64,000 bases of DNA from Pleurotus ostreatus/Saccharomyces cerevisiae fusant (taxonomy: Eukaryota > Opisthokonta), in NCBI GenBank assembly GCA_024196135.1, contig JAMQCK010000046.1, positions 62,001 through 126,000 of the forward strand, given 5' to 3'. The translations under genes and the position numbers were made by a program. The notes beneath the pieces are model-generated. The model made no database searches and was not told the DNA's origin. It saw only the letters and a program-made list of their open reading frames with translations. Every line of letters starts with the position of its first letter. Within the stretch, counting starts at the first letter, position 1. Of this stretch, positions 51,487-63,335 are shown piece after piece.

Positions 51487-52776
51487 TCAAGTACTGGAAT
51501 TTCTCGACGAGAAAAATGGCCCAGTGGCTGCGTGAGCGTGTGCGACCTGCGCAAAGAGAGCCTGCTTAACAGGGCAATCAGGCGAGGTAGCTGCGTGAGC
51601 AGCTCCGCATCCGCGGACGGCACAACAACGCTTCATGGTGTGGGTGCACTTTGTGCGATCCTTGCAGGGAGTCGGGTTGGGGCACGGGCATGGAGCCCGG
51701 TGAGGGCCGGCACAGGTACCGCACACGGTAGGGCGACGGCACTGCGCAGCCATGTGGCCAAACTGGAAGCAGTTGTAGCACTGGATGGGGCGGGAACGGT
51801 ACTTCTCAGTACGAAGGAAGGCCCCCTCCCAAGCCAGCTGATTCTCGATACACGCATTGGCAATCTCCTCGCTGGCGAGGTGCACAACGAGGGAGGCGTA
51901 CGGCTTGGTGGCTCGGAGCTGATCAATGGATTGCTGACTAAGCCAATGGACGCTGCTCAGAGCTTCAATGAGGCCGGGTGCAGCCACATCATTCTCCAAG
52001 AACAGCTTGGCTAGGTCAGAGTCCATGTCGATCTCCTCGTTCGAGTTCGCATCGTAGATCAGATTGAGTCTTGTGGGAACACGGTGTAGCACGATGGGGT
52101 ACGTAGGGAAATGGACGTGGAGGTTCGTCGAGAACGAGGGGAGCCAGAGTGTCGACCGATCATCGAGAAGTCGCGCTTCCGTGGCGGACTGCGCAGTGAG
52201 ACGGATGTTCCCGTTCCTCAGCTTGGCGACGGCACGTACGGAGGGGTGGACAGGAGCCCCGGTGGTGGGGTCCGGGTATGTGATGTCGAGGGAGCGGAGA
52301 AGTGTGTTGCATTGGGAACGGATGGCGGCAGGCGCATCCGTCTGGAATGGGGGGTGTCGCCGGTCGGTGGGTACAAGGAGAACGTCTGCGTCGGTTGCCC
52401 GGGGCGCAGGGGTGCGATCGATGGTGGCTGCCACCGATCCCTTTGTCGATGCGATTTTTGCACGTGGGGGGAGTGCTGCGACAGTGCTGTACGTCGGTTT
52501 GGGTGGCGGGTTGGTGAGCGATGTCTCGATCCTTGCCGAGAGGGCGTCAATCTTGTTTGTGAGGCTGGTGATCGCGTCGGTATCAGGGGATGCGGGTTGT
52601 TGCCCTAAGGCAGTGGCGAGGCTTCGAATGAGGTTCCAGGTGGCGATTGGGATTTGGCACGTTTTGGCGGTTTTCGTCTTAGGTTGTGGGACATCGAGAA
52701 TGAGTTGATATAGGGTGGCTGGGGTTGGGCGCGATGGCGCGGAGGCCGAAGGTGGTGGTTGCGGATCAAGAGCCAT
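51487..52776 (-). CDS. LINE ORF1 (gag-like) protein with zinc knuckles
   Basis: About 429 codons from the ATG at 52776 (MALDPQPPPSAS...). A Pro-rich start and a helical segment (SLTNKIDALSARIETSL) precede a middle region resembling an RNA-binding domain of LINE ORF1 (LRNGNIRLTAQSATEARLL). The C-terminal part has a CCHC knuckle, CYNCFQFGHMAAQC (C-x2-C-x4-H-x4-C), and two more Cys/His clusters. The role is RNA binding and particle assembly in retrotransposition. The ORF is intact and has no stop, suggesting recent insertion. It has no promoter of its own here and reads in frame from the host exon. Confidence 0.82.
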   Translation of the reverse strand: MALDPQPPPSASAPSRPTPATLYQLILDVPQPKTKTAKTCQIPIATWNLIRSLATALGQQPASPDTDAITSLTNKIDALSARIETSLTNPPPKPTYSTVAALPPRAKIASTKGSVAATIDRTPAPRATDADVLLVPTDRRHPPFQTDAPAAIRSQCNTLLRSLDITYPDPTTGAPVHPSVRAVAKLRNGNIRLTAQSATEARLLDDRSTLWLPSFSTNLHVHFPTYPIVLHRVPTRLNLIYDANSNEEIDMDSDLAKLFLENDVAAPGLIEALSSVHWLSQQSIDQLRATKPYASLVVHLASEEIANACIENQLAWEGAFLRTEKYRSRPIQCYNCFQFGHMAAQCRRPTVCGTCAGPHRAPCPCPNPTPCKDRTKCTHTMKRCCAVRGCGAAHAATSPDCPVKQALFAQVAHAHAATGPFFSSRNSST

Positions 52777-53935
52777 CAGTTGACTCGGGAAGTCAACGCC
52801 ATCCGTGCTTTTGGCGATGCTGTAGAGCAAGCGGGGTAGGATCATGATGTAGTCGGAGATGGCCGTCTTGTAGGGACATTGCGTGATGAAGATGGGCAAA
52901 ACGATGCTGATGGCATAGACGAGTGTGATGGCAGCGGAAAAGCCGATGACGATGAACGATATCGTGGAGTTTCCGGGCGTTGTATATACCGCGAGGCCAG
53001 CCAGGAACAAGAAGAGCGCGAACGTGAGCAGCACGGGGAGGAGGCCAATGATGAAGGGCACATGCCAGCGCCTGAAATTGTCGAGACGGTATTGGCGGAC
53101 ATGCGCATGTTCTCGAGGTGTAGTTCCGGTGGGCAAGATGAAGTACTGGCGAGCCATCAGTACTTCAGTAACGGAAACTGCGTCCAGGATTTGCACTGAC
53201 TTGAATCCATTGTTTTGCTAGTACAGACGCAAGGGCCGTCACCAGGGATAGGGTCAAGCTGGTGAGCCATAGTCCATTCACCCATAGATCGGGAGTCCTG
53301 TACGTCTCTGAATCGAATACCAGCTGAGAGTTCGGAACGTCGTTGACAGGGGATCCGTTCCTCATCGCCCTCTGCACCAGGACCATCTCGTATACGAGCG
53401 ACGCCGTGATCTGGGCATAGTCCGGTTCCAGTTTGAGCGAGCTTTGAGCGACGAACGTTGTGATCACAGCCGAAAAGAGGCCCGCCTATGCGCCGTAAGT
53501 TGATCGACAACCAAGCGAGAGTGGACTACGCACAAATACTAAGAGGACGTCGAGAGTCCCATTCAGGCGCTGTGTCTGCTCCCCATCTGCTCTCCAAGCT
53601 TCATCGTTGTAGACGCTCCACACCCGAGCCTTCGGGTCAAGCTCTTCGCCGTAAGGGTCAGGCTCGTATTTGTCCTTGTAGTTGACGTCGGTGGGCGTGT
53701 ACCGTCTCTGATTCCTATATCTCTCCTCGGCCGGCGAACTTCCACTGGGTCTGGCATCTCTGGCCCCGCGCCCTCTTTCGGCGTCGGTATTATCATCGCC
53801 TGGGTGTACGTTCGCGCTAGGAGTAAGGGAAGCAGGCCCCCGAGGCGAAGGACCATGGACGTCGGTATTCCATCTGACATGCCCAGGAGGGCTGTCTGCC
53901 TGCGCGTTGTACGGATTGTCGGAGGAAGCCATCAT

Positions 53936-54656
53936 GCAGGAGGTTGAGGGACTCGGCGGAGGAAATCTCCCGCGGGTGCTAGTGGCCTATAGAGGGGATG
54001 AGCCAGGAAGGAACAGACGGCTTGATCACAATCGCGCGACTGTAACGTACCTCCAATGGCTGTACTAGCATCTGCCGTTACGGACGCCAAATGGCTTGTT
54101 CATATTCCCTGATTGAAGCGCGTTGGCTCCGCAATGAAGCAACTTCTACGGTCCAACACGATGTCAATACGCAAGTACACAGGACATGGAAGGTGCAAAG
54201 GCTGAGCTGACGCACCTTACTGTGGTCCGGTATACAGTGGGGGGCCAAACTGATGCGATGCATATGCCGGTGACAATGGACCACCAACGTTTAGCCAGGG
54301 TTAAGCTCTCGACCAGAGCTCAGCCTCAGCGTTCAGGCCCGTTGCTGAATGGCCTTCCATTGCGGTTGTCAATCGATATATCAGCGCGAGCCTTCCTAGG
54401 CAAGCACGTTGGGTTTCGTAACGAGAAAGGCAAGTCCGATGTTCATTGAGCGGGGGCTGGGTCGGCGATTGCAGGGCGACCAAGGCTGAAGAAGGACGAA
54501 GGCAACACTGCACCGGCAACCGCCGAGCACTGACTCAGGCTCTCCAGTCCCACGGGCACGCGCAACTTTGATCAGGCCTCGGTCATTTATTGCCGAAATG
54601 AGCAGCAGGCCGTACACCTGGTACTCACTTCAGCCGCAAATTAATCAAAGGCAGTA
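53936..54656. other. Intergenic region upstream of DUF6535-like gene
   Basis: Promoter of the DUF6535-like gene (minus) and 3' flank of MOD5 (minus). No gene is seen; open frames here lack features. Confidence 0.5.
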
Positions 54657-56597
54657 TCAGGTGAGCCCCTCTCCCCCTTCCTCCCTCTCCACCTTGTGCT
54701 CTACCTCCCGCGCCTTCCCCGCCCCCCTCAACCCCTTATAGTACGCAATCTTCCTCAACCTCTCCTCCCGCCCAATCAGCCGCTTATGCGACCGCGTCCG
54801 CACATGCACGTCCCAGTCGCTCTCGTCGATCATGACCGGCTTGTCGGGGTCGATGGAGCAAACCGTGCATGTCCGCTTTCGCCGCGCTTCGAGGACGGCG
54901 GTGGGGCTGGGAGGGTGGGGTTAGGCGAAGGGGGTACAAGGAGGACGATGAAGAGGACGAGGGGGTTAGAAGACGGTGGATGAGGAGTAGGAAGAAGAAC
55001 GTACCTTAGCGCCTTACGGCCGGTGGATAGAATATGATGTGCTGTGTCTGACAGCGAGCAAGGGTCGCGCATAGGACGGCTCTCGAGGAAATCTGTAGAC
55101 GTTAGCGTATGATCGATTGGTGCTCTGCACAGGATGTACCTTCCGTGACCTCTAGTCCTTTACTTCGTACCTCCTCGTCCCAACGATCCAGATCTACATC
55201 CAATAGCATCAACATTCACTCCCTTATCGCTGACTCCACCACTCACCCGTCGCATCCAGCAAATACATTCGCGCCTGATGCTCGCTTTGGTCTGACCCCT
55301 CCACCACCGGTCTCAGCTGATTCCGTATCCACTGCACCTGGCGCTTCGCGTACTGCCGCGTCGACGTCTTCATGTCCTCCACCGCTTTTGCAAGGTCTTC
55401 TGTGGAGGCGTGCGGGTTGGTGAGGTAGGCGTAGAATTCTCTGTATCCTGTTGTGACTGTGAGTGGACCGCTCGCGAGGGATTGAAGGGGGGAGAGTCAT
55501 GGAAAACGGATGGAGAAATTCACGAGTACAGAGGAGTGGACGCGCATACCGATTGACTGGTATATGCCTTGCGTGAAGTCGACGTCATCAGGTTGAGGCT
55601 TGCCGGCGTTATCGTTGGAGATATCGATGAGGGCACGGACCTCGTCTAGGAGACCTTGCTTATAACCCAGTTAGCCGCGAGCCGGGGCGTGTCGACATAT
55701 ATATGTACCTCGAGCATCGCATCCACCCGACTATCTAGGCGGGGTTTTAGGATCTCGGGGTCAGAATATAGCCAGAAGCATAGCGAGTCGTATCTGGATG
55801 AAGCTCAGTTTGACCAAAGAACGTCGTCGGAGCAACCTACCGTGGTTTCGGTACGTCCTTCGACTGCTCGTCAAAGATGTCGCTCGGACGCTTTCCAGTG
55901 TCCTTGATAATGTTCAAACATCGTATGACCTTGCGCGTATCCTTCCAGTGCCACCGAGCCGCAACGATGGAGTCCAGCGCAGTCAAGAGATTGTGCATGT
56001 GAAGTCCTGCACCAGCAGAGTAAACGAGAGTCGCCTCTTGCGGTAAGTCGTTCCAAAGGTCTAGTAAATGTGGAGGTAGCGTGTCAAGTGCTTGCTGCAC
56101 CTCAAGAGACATGCGAACGGCAGGTGGAGACGAAGAAACCTCTTCGCCAGCCAGTCGGCCAGGGAAGAGAAGGTGCTGTATCCAGTAGGACGTTCCGCCG
56201 ACAACAATGGGTATCTCCCGTCGTCGGTGCATATCATCGATCTACAAAACCTGCCTTTTCAGCCTAAAAGACGTTTGAATTTGTGGCACGATATACTGAC
56301 AAGGTCCATGGCGGCCTGCACCCACTGTCCGACAATGTATTGTTCTCCTGGGCGCTTAAAGTCCATGAGGAGGTGCTCCACCCCCTCTCTCTCGTGTAAA
56401 GGAACTTTATTCGTAAGAACGTCCAGACCAGCATAGACCTGCATGGAGTCTGCGTTGATGACCTTCGCGCCCTGCCATGGCGCCTGCCCACGCGGACACA
56501 GGGAGAGCGCCCGAGCAAGTTCAATTGCCAACTTCGACTTCCCGACGCCAGTGGTGCCACATATCGCGATGAGCGGGCGGAAGGACGACATGAACAT
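54657..56597 (-). CDS. MOD5: tRNA dimethylallyltransferase (isopentenyltransferase)
   Basis: Model complement(join(54657..54906,55005..55092,55247..55447,55550..55658,55709..55793,55841..56241,56301..56597)), 476 aa, the usual eukaryotic length. It adds the isopentenyl group to A37 of tRNAs reading UNN codons. The P-loop GTTGVGKS is at 14-21, NADSMQVYAGLDVLTNK follows, and IPIVVGGTSYWIQ is the conserved second motif. RQYAKRQVQWIRNQL is the usual tRNA-binding helix. A C2H2 zinc finger typical of eukaryotic forms begins TCTVCSID near 407. The intron at 55093-55246 is 154 nt, three times the usual. An ATG two codons in is an equal start. Confidence 0.93.
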
Positions 56598-56803
56598 GAG
56601 CGAGGGGTGAGAGCAAACGGCAACAAATTATCGTCACGCGTTGTTCATCCTTTTTCGGCAGGTGCACGTGTTTCGCCTTTTGCTTTCCTCCCCCTCAGCT
56701 CCCCGCCGCTGCTGCACCGCGTCGCCGTCGCGTACGACGACTCCCAATTTTTGACAAACAAAGCAGGACGTAGGGTCCTCTGCGCAGCGAATAGATAGCC
56801 AAG

Positions 56804-57376
56804 ATGAAGCTCGTCAGGTGCGTTCCCCCGCGGTCCTGTACTGATCATGGATTGACCTTGCGCGTCTGCAGATTTCTTATGAAGCTCAACAATGAGACGG
56901 TGTCCATCGAGCTGAAGAACGGGAGTGTGGTGCACGGCACTATCACTGGTGCGTATCTTGTCTTGCTGCACCCATCCCTCACTGATGAACGCGATCTTTG
57001 CTCTTTTCCACTGCGCGCCTCTATATGACCTTCGATCTTGCATTACCCAGGCGTGGACATGCAGATGAACACCCACCTGAAGACAGTCAAGATGACAACT
57101 CGCAATCGTGACCCGGCACACTTGGATTCGTTGAGCTTACGAGGGAACACGATCAGGTGCGTTCAGCTCCTAGTCTTGTTGGTCCTTAGTGCCTAACGCG
57201 TCCGCAGATACTTCATACTTCCCGACGCACTCCCTCTCGATACTCTGCTTGTCGATGACGCGCCCAAGCCGAAAGGAAAGCGCAAGGAGGATGCCGCGCG
57301 TGGACGCGGTCGTGGACGGGGACGCGGGATGGACAGAGGTCGTGGTCGCGGCCGTGGCCGTGGACGGGGCTTCTAG
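56804..57376 (+). CDS. SMD1: Small nuclear ribonucleoprotein SmD1
   Basis: Model join(56804..56817,56872..56948,57051..57156,57208..57376), 121 aa, the typical length. It is one of seven Sm ring proteins that coat spliceosomal U snRNAs. Sm1 motif: [31 protein letters not shown] split over exons 2-3. Sm2: LRGNTIRYFILPD. The C-terminus is an RG-rich tail ([17 protein letters not shown]) that is usually dimethylated. Exon 1 holds only five codons. It is divergent from MOD5 across 206 bp. Confidence 0.96.
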
Positions 57377-57777
57377 TCGAAGCAACTCAACCATTGGGAA
57401 AAACCGCCAGGGGTCATCATCGCCACTAGCCTTGGAGCGACCCCACGTCCTACAGAGAGCATGGGAATTGGCACCGTCATGCGAATGTGACGCGTCCTTC
57501 TGTTGTTGTTTCTCTCTTCTTCTTGATGTCATCAGTATCTTACACTTGTACAATTGCTATCGCATGAACGCACGCTTGCCCGTCTTGCCTCTGCCCGCCG
57601 CCGCGCAGCGCCCCGCCAATTGCAGCCCCAGAGTCGGGCGTCGGCGACGACAGAAAACAAAGTGAGACTATTCCAGCCCGTTCCACCAAATTCCGCAGTG
57701 CGGAGAAGAATTCTGTACATGTGGCAGTGCCCGTGCGCCTACAAAAAGCCAGCGGAGGAACGACGACGAGCCCTGTT
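57377..57777. other. Intergenic region SmD1 to F-box gene
   Basis: SmD1 3' flank and the promoter and leader of the F-box gene. An overlapping frame from 57554 is Arg-rich and not credible. No gene is seen. Confidence 0.5.
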
Positions 57778-59311
57778 ATGCCAGATCTCCCCAACGCGCA
57801 GCTTACCCCATTTCACGGTGGAGGTGGAGACCACCGAGGCCAAAAATCAGCGTCTCCAGAGACTACCCGAGGATCGCAAAACCCATCCCCCACTCTCTCG
57901 GAGGAAATCTATGATCTTATCATCGGTTACCTCTTCGACGACCCAACGAGCCTGCGGGCATGCTCGCTGGTCTCGAGGGCGTTCGCAAAGACTTCCCAAA
58001 AATTCCTCTTCCGTATGGTCACCCTCAAGCCGCTGGAGGTATCCAGCGTGCAGGCGGACTCGAACCGGATGAACCCCTGCCAGCTCTTCCACCGCCTACT
58101 CGAGGGAAGCCCGCACCTCGCCGCCTACGTGCAGGACCTGACCATAGAAGAAGGCCAGGATGACCCCGCGTCCGTCCGCGATATCCCCGACGACATGCTC
58201 CCCTTCATGGGAATCAAGGAGCTTGCCTGGGTCACGAAGGAGCGCACGCTCCCCCTTGTCCTCGGCGCGCTCAAGAACCTCAAGTCCCTCTCCTTCGGCC
58301 GCTTCATCGACTGGAACATCCTCTCCGTGTCCTTGCGGCGCGCGCTCCTCGTCGCGGCCCCCTCGCTCGAGTACCTCGAGCTGCGCAAGGTGCGCAACTG
58401 GGACCTCCGCCTCATGGCCGCATTCCACTCGCTCAAGACGTGGAAGCTGTGGTTTACGTCTTTCGGCTCGATGGACGACAACGACCCGGAGGGCCAGGAC
58501 GAGCACATGGCCGCGCATCCGAACGACCCGCCCGAGTCGAATATATCGGGCACGTCCAGCGGCGCGCCCCCTGCGGAAGGGGTTCCTACGGGTCCGCGCC
58601 TCAACACGCTTCACTTCTACCTCCAGGCGGAGGAAGTGCTCAAGCTCGTCGCCTATCTCGTCGACGAGAACTGCCCCGTCAAGCTCAGCGAGCTCCAGGA
58701 GCTGCTCGCCAACAGTAACCACGAGCTCGACGAGTACCGCACGGCGCAGCTCCTGCAGCTGTGCGCAAGCTCGCTCGAGCGCTTCAACATGACACCGCCC
58801 TGGTTCTGTGAGTAGCCTCCTTACCCCGCCCCTATCTGCCGGACTGTAACTGACATACCCCCTAGCACCCCACGACGGCACGTACCCCATCGACCTCAGC
58901 CGCCACCCGCGCCTGCAGTCGCTCACGCTCGACCTCTCCATCAACCACACCGACACCGCGCGCAATCACGACCCCTTCGAGCAGCTGCGCGGCCTTCTGC
59001 AGCCCCTGCACGTCTCCGAGACGCTCCAGGAAATCGCCTTTCAAACCACGATCGCGATCCGCGACTACAGCGATCTCGACGGCTTCCGCGCCGTCGACGG
59101 GCTGCTTGCGCGCATCGACCCCCTCCAGCAAGTCCGCCTCACCTTTCAGGTGATGGTCTGCCCGTCCGACCTCGAGGCGTTCAAGGAGGCTATCATCGAG
59201 CGTATGCCTCTGCTGAGGGACAAGGGCATTCTGACCGTCGAAGCAGAAAGTAAGTGGACGTTCATTTAGGTCTACACCTAAGTGCTCATCACCATCTCAG
59301 TGTCAGGCTAA
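57778..59311 (+). CDS. F-box protein with leucine-rich tail
   Basis: Model join(57778..58807,58866..59249,59301..59311), 474 aa. The F-box-like segment TLSEEIYDLIIGYLFDDPTSLRACSLVSRAF (about 39-70, shown here in parts: LSEEIYDLIIGYL, SLRACSLVSRAF) would bind Skp1 in an SCF ubiquitin ligase. The rest has spaced hydrophobic Leu motifs such as LKNLKSLSFG and SLEYLELRKV, like the degenerate LRR proteins abundant in Agaricomycetes. The final exon codes for only three residues (M-S-G); a read-through of the GTAAGT donor is the alternative. Targets are unknown. The start is the first in-frame ATG. Confidence 0.85.
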
Positions 59312-59960
59312 GGGAGCCAAAACGCGATTTTGTGGCCACGATCGCTTGCCTGCCGCGTTCGCGACGTGAGGGGACGCCTAACACAGGCCTTCCCCAACTC
59401 CAATCTTGAAGCAGAAAATGCCAGTGGCCCTGCGCGCCCGAGTGATAGGGCGCGCAGAGCATCCTCCTTGAACCGTCGACCGTCAACATACACGATGCAC
59501 GCGACGCCTTCGGGGAGCGCTTGGCCGGTCGGGAGACCAATAATCAATCATCATCGCGGGACGGCAGGATATCCGTCCCCGCTCGAGCTAAACGTCCGAC
59601 TCAACCAGACTTATCGCAAATGTAACGCCAAAAACACCCCATTGTCCCTAACCTCGGACTCTGTAGAACATCCACATGTAGCTTACTATACACGCTAGCA
59701 CTACCTGGGACTTCTTGTCGATAGAGTGCTCTCCCAATGTAAAAACCCTCACTCGTTCAGACACTTTTTGGCCACGGTCATCGCGTGGTCGCTTTACGAT
59801 AACCTATGTAGACACATACACGATCTAAAATGCATGGGCAATTACAAGTATCCTGCTATGTGTACTCGTATGCATAAATAAGCTTGCAAGGAAAGCGTAT
59901 AACGCTATTGGAGGGGACATGTCCATCATGATTAAACCCATATGCATACACCCATCCGCC
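59312..59960. other. Convergent intergenic region F-box/Rco1-like
   Basis: 3' flanks of two convergent genes; the right half is AT-rich. No gene is seen. Confidence 0.55.
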
Positions 59961-62900
59961 TCAACGGCTGGGCGCCTCGACTGCAGGCTGAGAAACCGGC
60001 GCTGCAGTCACAATCGACGCTGAACTGTTCAAGCTCGTCAACCGCGGCAGCCGAATTTTCCGCGACGGTGTCGGTGGCGCGGAGGGCGCCGCCTTCGCAT
60101 CCGCCGACGCTGCGCCCGAGACCGGGCGCGAAGCCTTCTTCTCCTTCGCGCTCACAGGCCGCGCCTCCTTCGCCTTCTGGACGCCCGGGCTCGCCTTGGA
60201 CCGCCACCCAATGTGCGCGCCGTCCTCGTCCGTCCGCTCCTTCCGCTTTCGGGCACCGCGCGTCTTCTTCTCGTCCTGCGCACCCTGCGTCGGCGCGGGC
60301 ACGGTCGCCGATGGGGCGGCCACCCCGTTGGGAGGACCGGCGTGTCCGTTCACCTTTTGGAGTGAGGTTCGTAAGCCAATCACGGGTGCTTATCTGTGGC
60401 GCGCCCTACCTGACGTGGTCCAGAGCCTGCAGGTGCAGGTACAGCGGCCTGATAGAGCGTTCAATACGATGGTCGAAAGGATGACTAGGGTTTCTTACCG
60501 GTGGGGCAGAGGCCTTCTGCCGAGCCGCGATCGCAGTGGCAGAGATGGACTCCACTGTGATGTCCGGCTTGCGGTCTTGAAGCTGCGCCAATCATGAGAA
60601 TTCTGTCCTGAAGCCGCGAGGACGATCACGTACGTCTTCCAAGGAGGACAGGCTCGACAACGACGAGTCGGGATCCTTCTCCCTCGCTGGCACCGACTTT
60701 CTGCGCAGCTCTCTCGTGCTTGGAGGCACAGATAAGGGTGTCGGTTTCTTGCGCTTGCGAACGCCGGTTGCACTCTGGACCTCTTTCACGCCGTTCGAGT
60801 AGCCTATGATGCGGGGTGCGGTGCCCTACAGAAAGACGTCAGACAGAGATCTCAGCCACGTACACGGCGACCGCACATTTGTTGCTGCCACTGGGGCAGG
60901 CAAAGGCTGAGGGTGGAAGACGATATCCTGGTTTGCTTGAGGAGGTATGGGTTTCGGCGCCTGCTGACGCTGCTTCCCTTGACTCTTCGCGGAGCGCCCT
61001 CGAGCGCTTGACTCTTTCACCGGTACAGTGGCGGGGGGCGGGACAGGCGGGTAAGCAGCAGGCATAAGAGGCGGTATCAATGACGGCCATGGCGTGAATG
61101 CAGGAGGCGAGGGATTGGCACCCCAAGGAGTGAAAGACGGGTATGCAGGGGGACCTTGTTGACCCGGCGGTTGAGCAGCAGGTGGTGGGGCGGGAGGAGT
61201 TGGCTGAGCAGACGACACGGACAGCTGCGGCATGCTGGAAAGTAGCTACAGTCGGGTTAGAGAACGCCACGATCGACAGGTCTATGCACCGTACCTGCGC
61301 AAATTGTTCCAACTCGTCCCTTCTGCTAGGTTGCCTAGGCGGACTATGGACGACTGAATGGTCCTTGATCTCCTCACTGAGCGCGGAGCAGGAAGTGAGA
61401 GGGGACGAGGAGTCCAGGTGAGAATCGTCTCTGCTGGCAATTAGCGAAGAAACGTGAGCAACCTGCTGAACACGCACCTCGGGGGATTGGTCGCCACTTT
61501 GTTCCAGAAGTCGAGGACGATGACCTCTTCTGGCACTCGATATCTCCTGCCATTGATCGTGAGCTCGTCCACGTCCATCTTGTTCGACTGTTGGCTCGTA
61601 TTGCGCTCCATGGGCACGATCTCGATATTCCCGTTGTTGAACTGTCCTGTGTGCAGGATCTCCTCGTCTTTGGCGTCCTTGGGTATCCGGTTCTTGGGTC
61701 TCTGCACTTATATATTAGAGGCGAAGAAGCAGCACGGCACAGGCACGTACCACAATTCTATCTGCGTGGTTCGGGCACTTCCATTTCTTCGACAAGGGTG
61801 GCATGGCCTCCGGCGGGTCAAGGCAGTCTAAATGCCAGTGGGAGGAGCAAAAGTCGCACGAGACGATGCTCTTCCAACGCGCCTGTTGCGATACTGCAGA
61901 TGCAGAGGAGGGGTGCTCAGGCGTATCAGCGCGATTGACGGCGCCGTCTGGCAATGCGGACAATCCGCAAGCGTAGCAAAGGACGGGATTGCCGTTCCGA
62001 TCGCGCAGTCGATATGGATCTCGTTCTTCCAGCTGGCCCTGCCGACTGCGGTGGCTTAGAATGGGCGTTTTTCAAGATGAAGCAAAACGCACTTGGGACG
62101 ATGTGGCTTGATCGACGTGGTCTCCAGATACATGCCTCTCGGGCCCGTCGTCACTGAATGAGGGATAATTGAGCACTGGCATCGCAAGACAACTATCGAG
62201 CTCACCGTCTTTGAAGTAGGTTCGAATGCTCTCCGGGAGTTGGAACTCAGTGGCGTTGCTCGACTCGACAAGGTCGATAATCGATGACAGCATATGCGGG
62301 GGTGTTTTACGTGGTGGGTTCTGGGAACGTGTCACGACCTCGACGACGAGCGGCAGGACGGCCACGCACCATCTTCGCCGTACAAGATACGCAGAACCAG
62401 CGCTCTTCGTCTATCGAGGATTTCGGCGGATCGAGGCAGGATATGTGGAATGCGCGGGGGCAGCCGTCGCAGTATACGAAGGAGGCCCCGCCCGAAGTTT
62501 GACCGGAATGGCACGAAGAGCAGTAGTCCTCGTTCCGATGCTACAGGGAGGAGTGAGTGAGGGTGGCGGACATGAGGGACTGTGACCGCACCGCGTGCAC
62601 CGGAGGCTCGGGCGACACCGTTTTCGACTCCTCTTTCACAGCATGGCTCGCCTCCCGGTCCTTGCCCTTGCCCTTGGGTCGGCCCTTCGGGCGCGCGGGA
62701 GCGCTGGCAGAGGCGTCCGCGGCGGGCGCTTCGACGGAATGTGATCGTGACGGTTGCGAGGCGTCGGCCGCGATGGCTTCGAGCTCCGCAGGGGCGATCG
62801 GCTGGGTCATGGGCTCCTCCGGCGGATTTTCGTCAATGGGTCGGGGAGCGGCGGTGAGGTGACGAGCAGAGGCACGCTGGGCACGGGTAGAGGACCTAGA

Positions 62901-63335
62901 GACGTGACGGATGCGGCAGACACCGTAACGGGAGGGAGCAAGCCGCACACACGCAGGTGGACCGGTCGACGTAGTCGGAGGAATCAGGACGAGCAAACGG
63001 TCAGCAAGCTATCGAGTAGGATAGGCACTGGGGACTCACCCTGCCGCAGTCTTTGAGCGTTTACCGTTGGTCTCAACGGGCTCGTCGACTTCGTTAGCGA
63101 AGCCGAAGCCGGCGATGCCAGCATAACTCGTTCCAGGATCGGCTGCTGGCAGATACAGGTACTGCGCCTTTTTGCTATGGGGATCGCGCTTCAGCGCCGC
63201 CAGTCTAGCTGACTGGACAGAGGGCGGTCCCGGGAGAATCTCAGTGGCAAGAGAGTTATCGCCCTCGAGGTGCGCCGGTTGCGAGACGGGGACCTGAGCA
63301 AGCAGAGCTGGGGGCAAGCCTGGCGTAGCCACCAT
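59961..63335 (-). CDS. Double-PHD chromatin protein, Rco1-like (Rpd3S complex)
   Basis: Model complement(join(59961..60353,60499..60582,60634..60825,60877..61224,61295..61430,61478..61701,61751..62045,62093..62153,62206..62320,62370..62540,62592..62895,63040..63335)), 872 aa. In yeast, Rco1 with Eaf3 directs the Rpd3S histone deacetylase to transcribed genes. PHD1 (from about 205) has YCSSC, VYCDGCPRAFHISCLDPP and WFCVSC. The linker DVTTGPRGMYLETT and QLEERDPYRLRDRNG is a conserved Rco1 signature. PHD2 follows: CDFCSSHWHLDCLDPP and WKCPNHAD. The rest is Ser/Pro-rich. The C-terminal 200 residues are uncertain: intron 60354-60498 (145 nt) may hide a 12-nt exon, and the exon 9 acceptor was chosen for frame. 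Confidence 0.85.

Larger units (their letters stand above)
51198..52776 (-). mobile_element. ORF1-only LINE-type retroelement insertion (HAL1-like)
   Basis: A 1,579-bp insertion bounded by perfect 13-bp direct repeats, CAGTTGACTCGGG, at 51185-51197 and 52777-52789. Its minus-strand 5' end coincides with the ATG of an ORF1-like gene. Its 3' end is (CTAC)n (51198-51216), replacing a poly(A) tail. There is no endonuclease or reverse transcriptase ORF: only about 290 bp separate the ORF1 stop from the tail. Target-site duplication and 3' simple repeat indicate target-primed reverse transcription. The element is either a 5'-truncated, internally deleted LINE or a stable ORF1-only family. Confidence 0.8.
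49497..53935 (-). pseudogene. DUF6535-like membrane protein gene, split by a LINE-type insertion
   Basis: Proposed exons (minus): 53534..53935, 53201..53485, 53145..52777, then after the insertion 51184..50771, and 49497..50528 after a 242-nt intron. The N-terminal part (GEELDPKARVWSVYNDEA, AGLFSAVITTFVAQSS, VLAKQW, HVRQYRLDNFRRWHVP) and four hydrophobic helices match the DUF6535 module of Agaricomycete proteins of unknown role. Without the 1,579-bp element and one 13-bp duplication the frame runs on from FPSQL to QKSYFEEQE, giving about 833 aa. As it stands, translation passes into the element and stops at 51487, so the C-terminal half is lost. The last exon link (LV|TFIIMHVREL) and the C-terminal acidic tail are less certain. 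Confidence 0.7.

Noticed and set aside
50771..51487. Separate gene for the frame downstream of the LINE ORF1 stop
   Set aside because: Its first third is the retroelement 3' end and tail; only the part from 51184 is host sequence and it continues the interrupted DUF6535-like exon in frame.
58096..58965. Minus-strand frame of 289 codons
   Set aside because: Antisense shadow of the F-box gene, biased to Arg/Glu/Leu as expected from its codon use.
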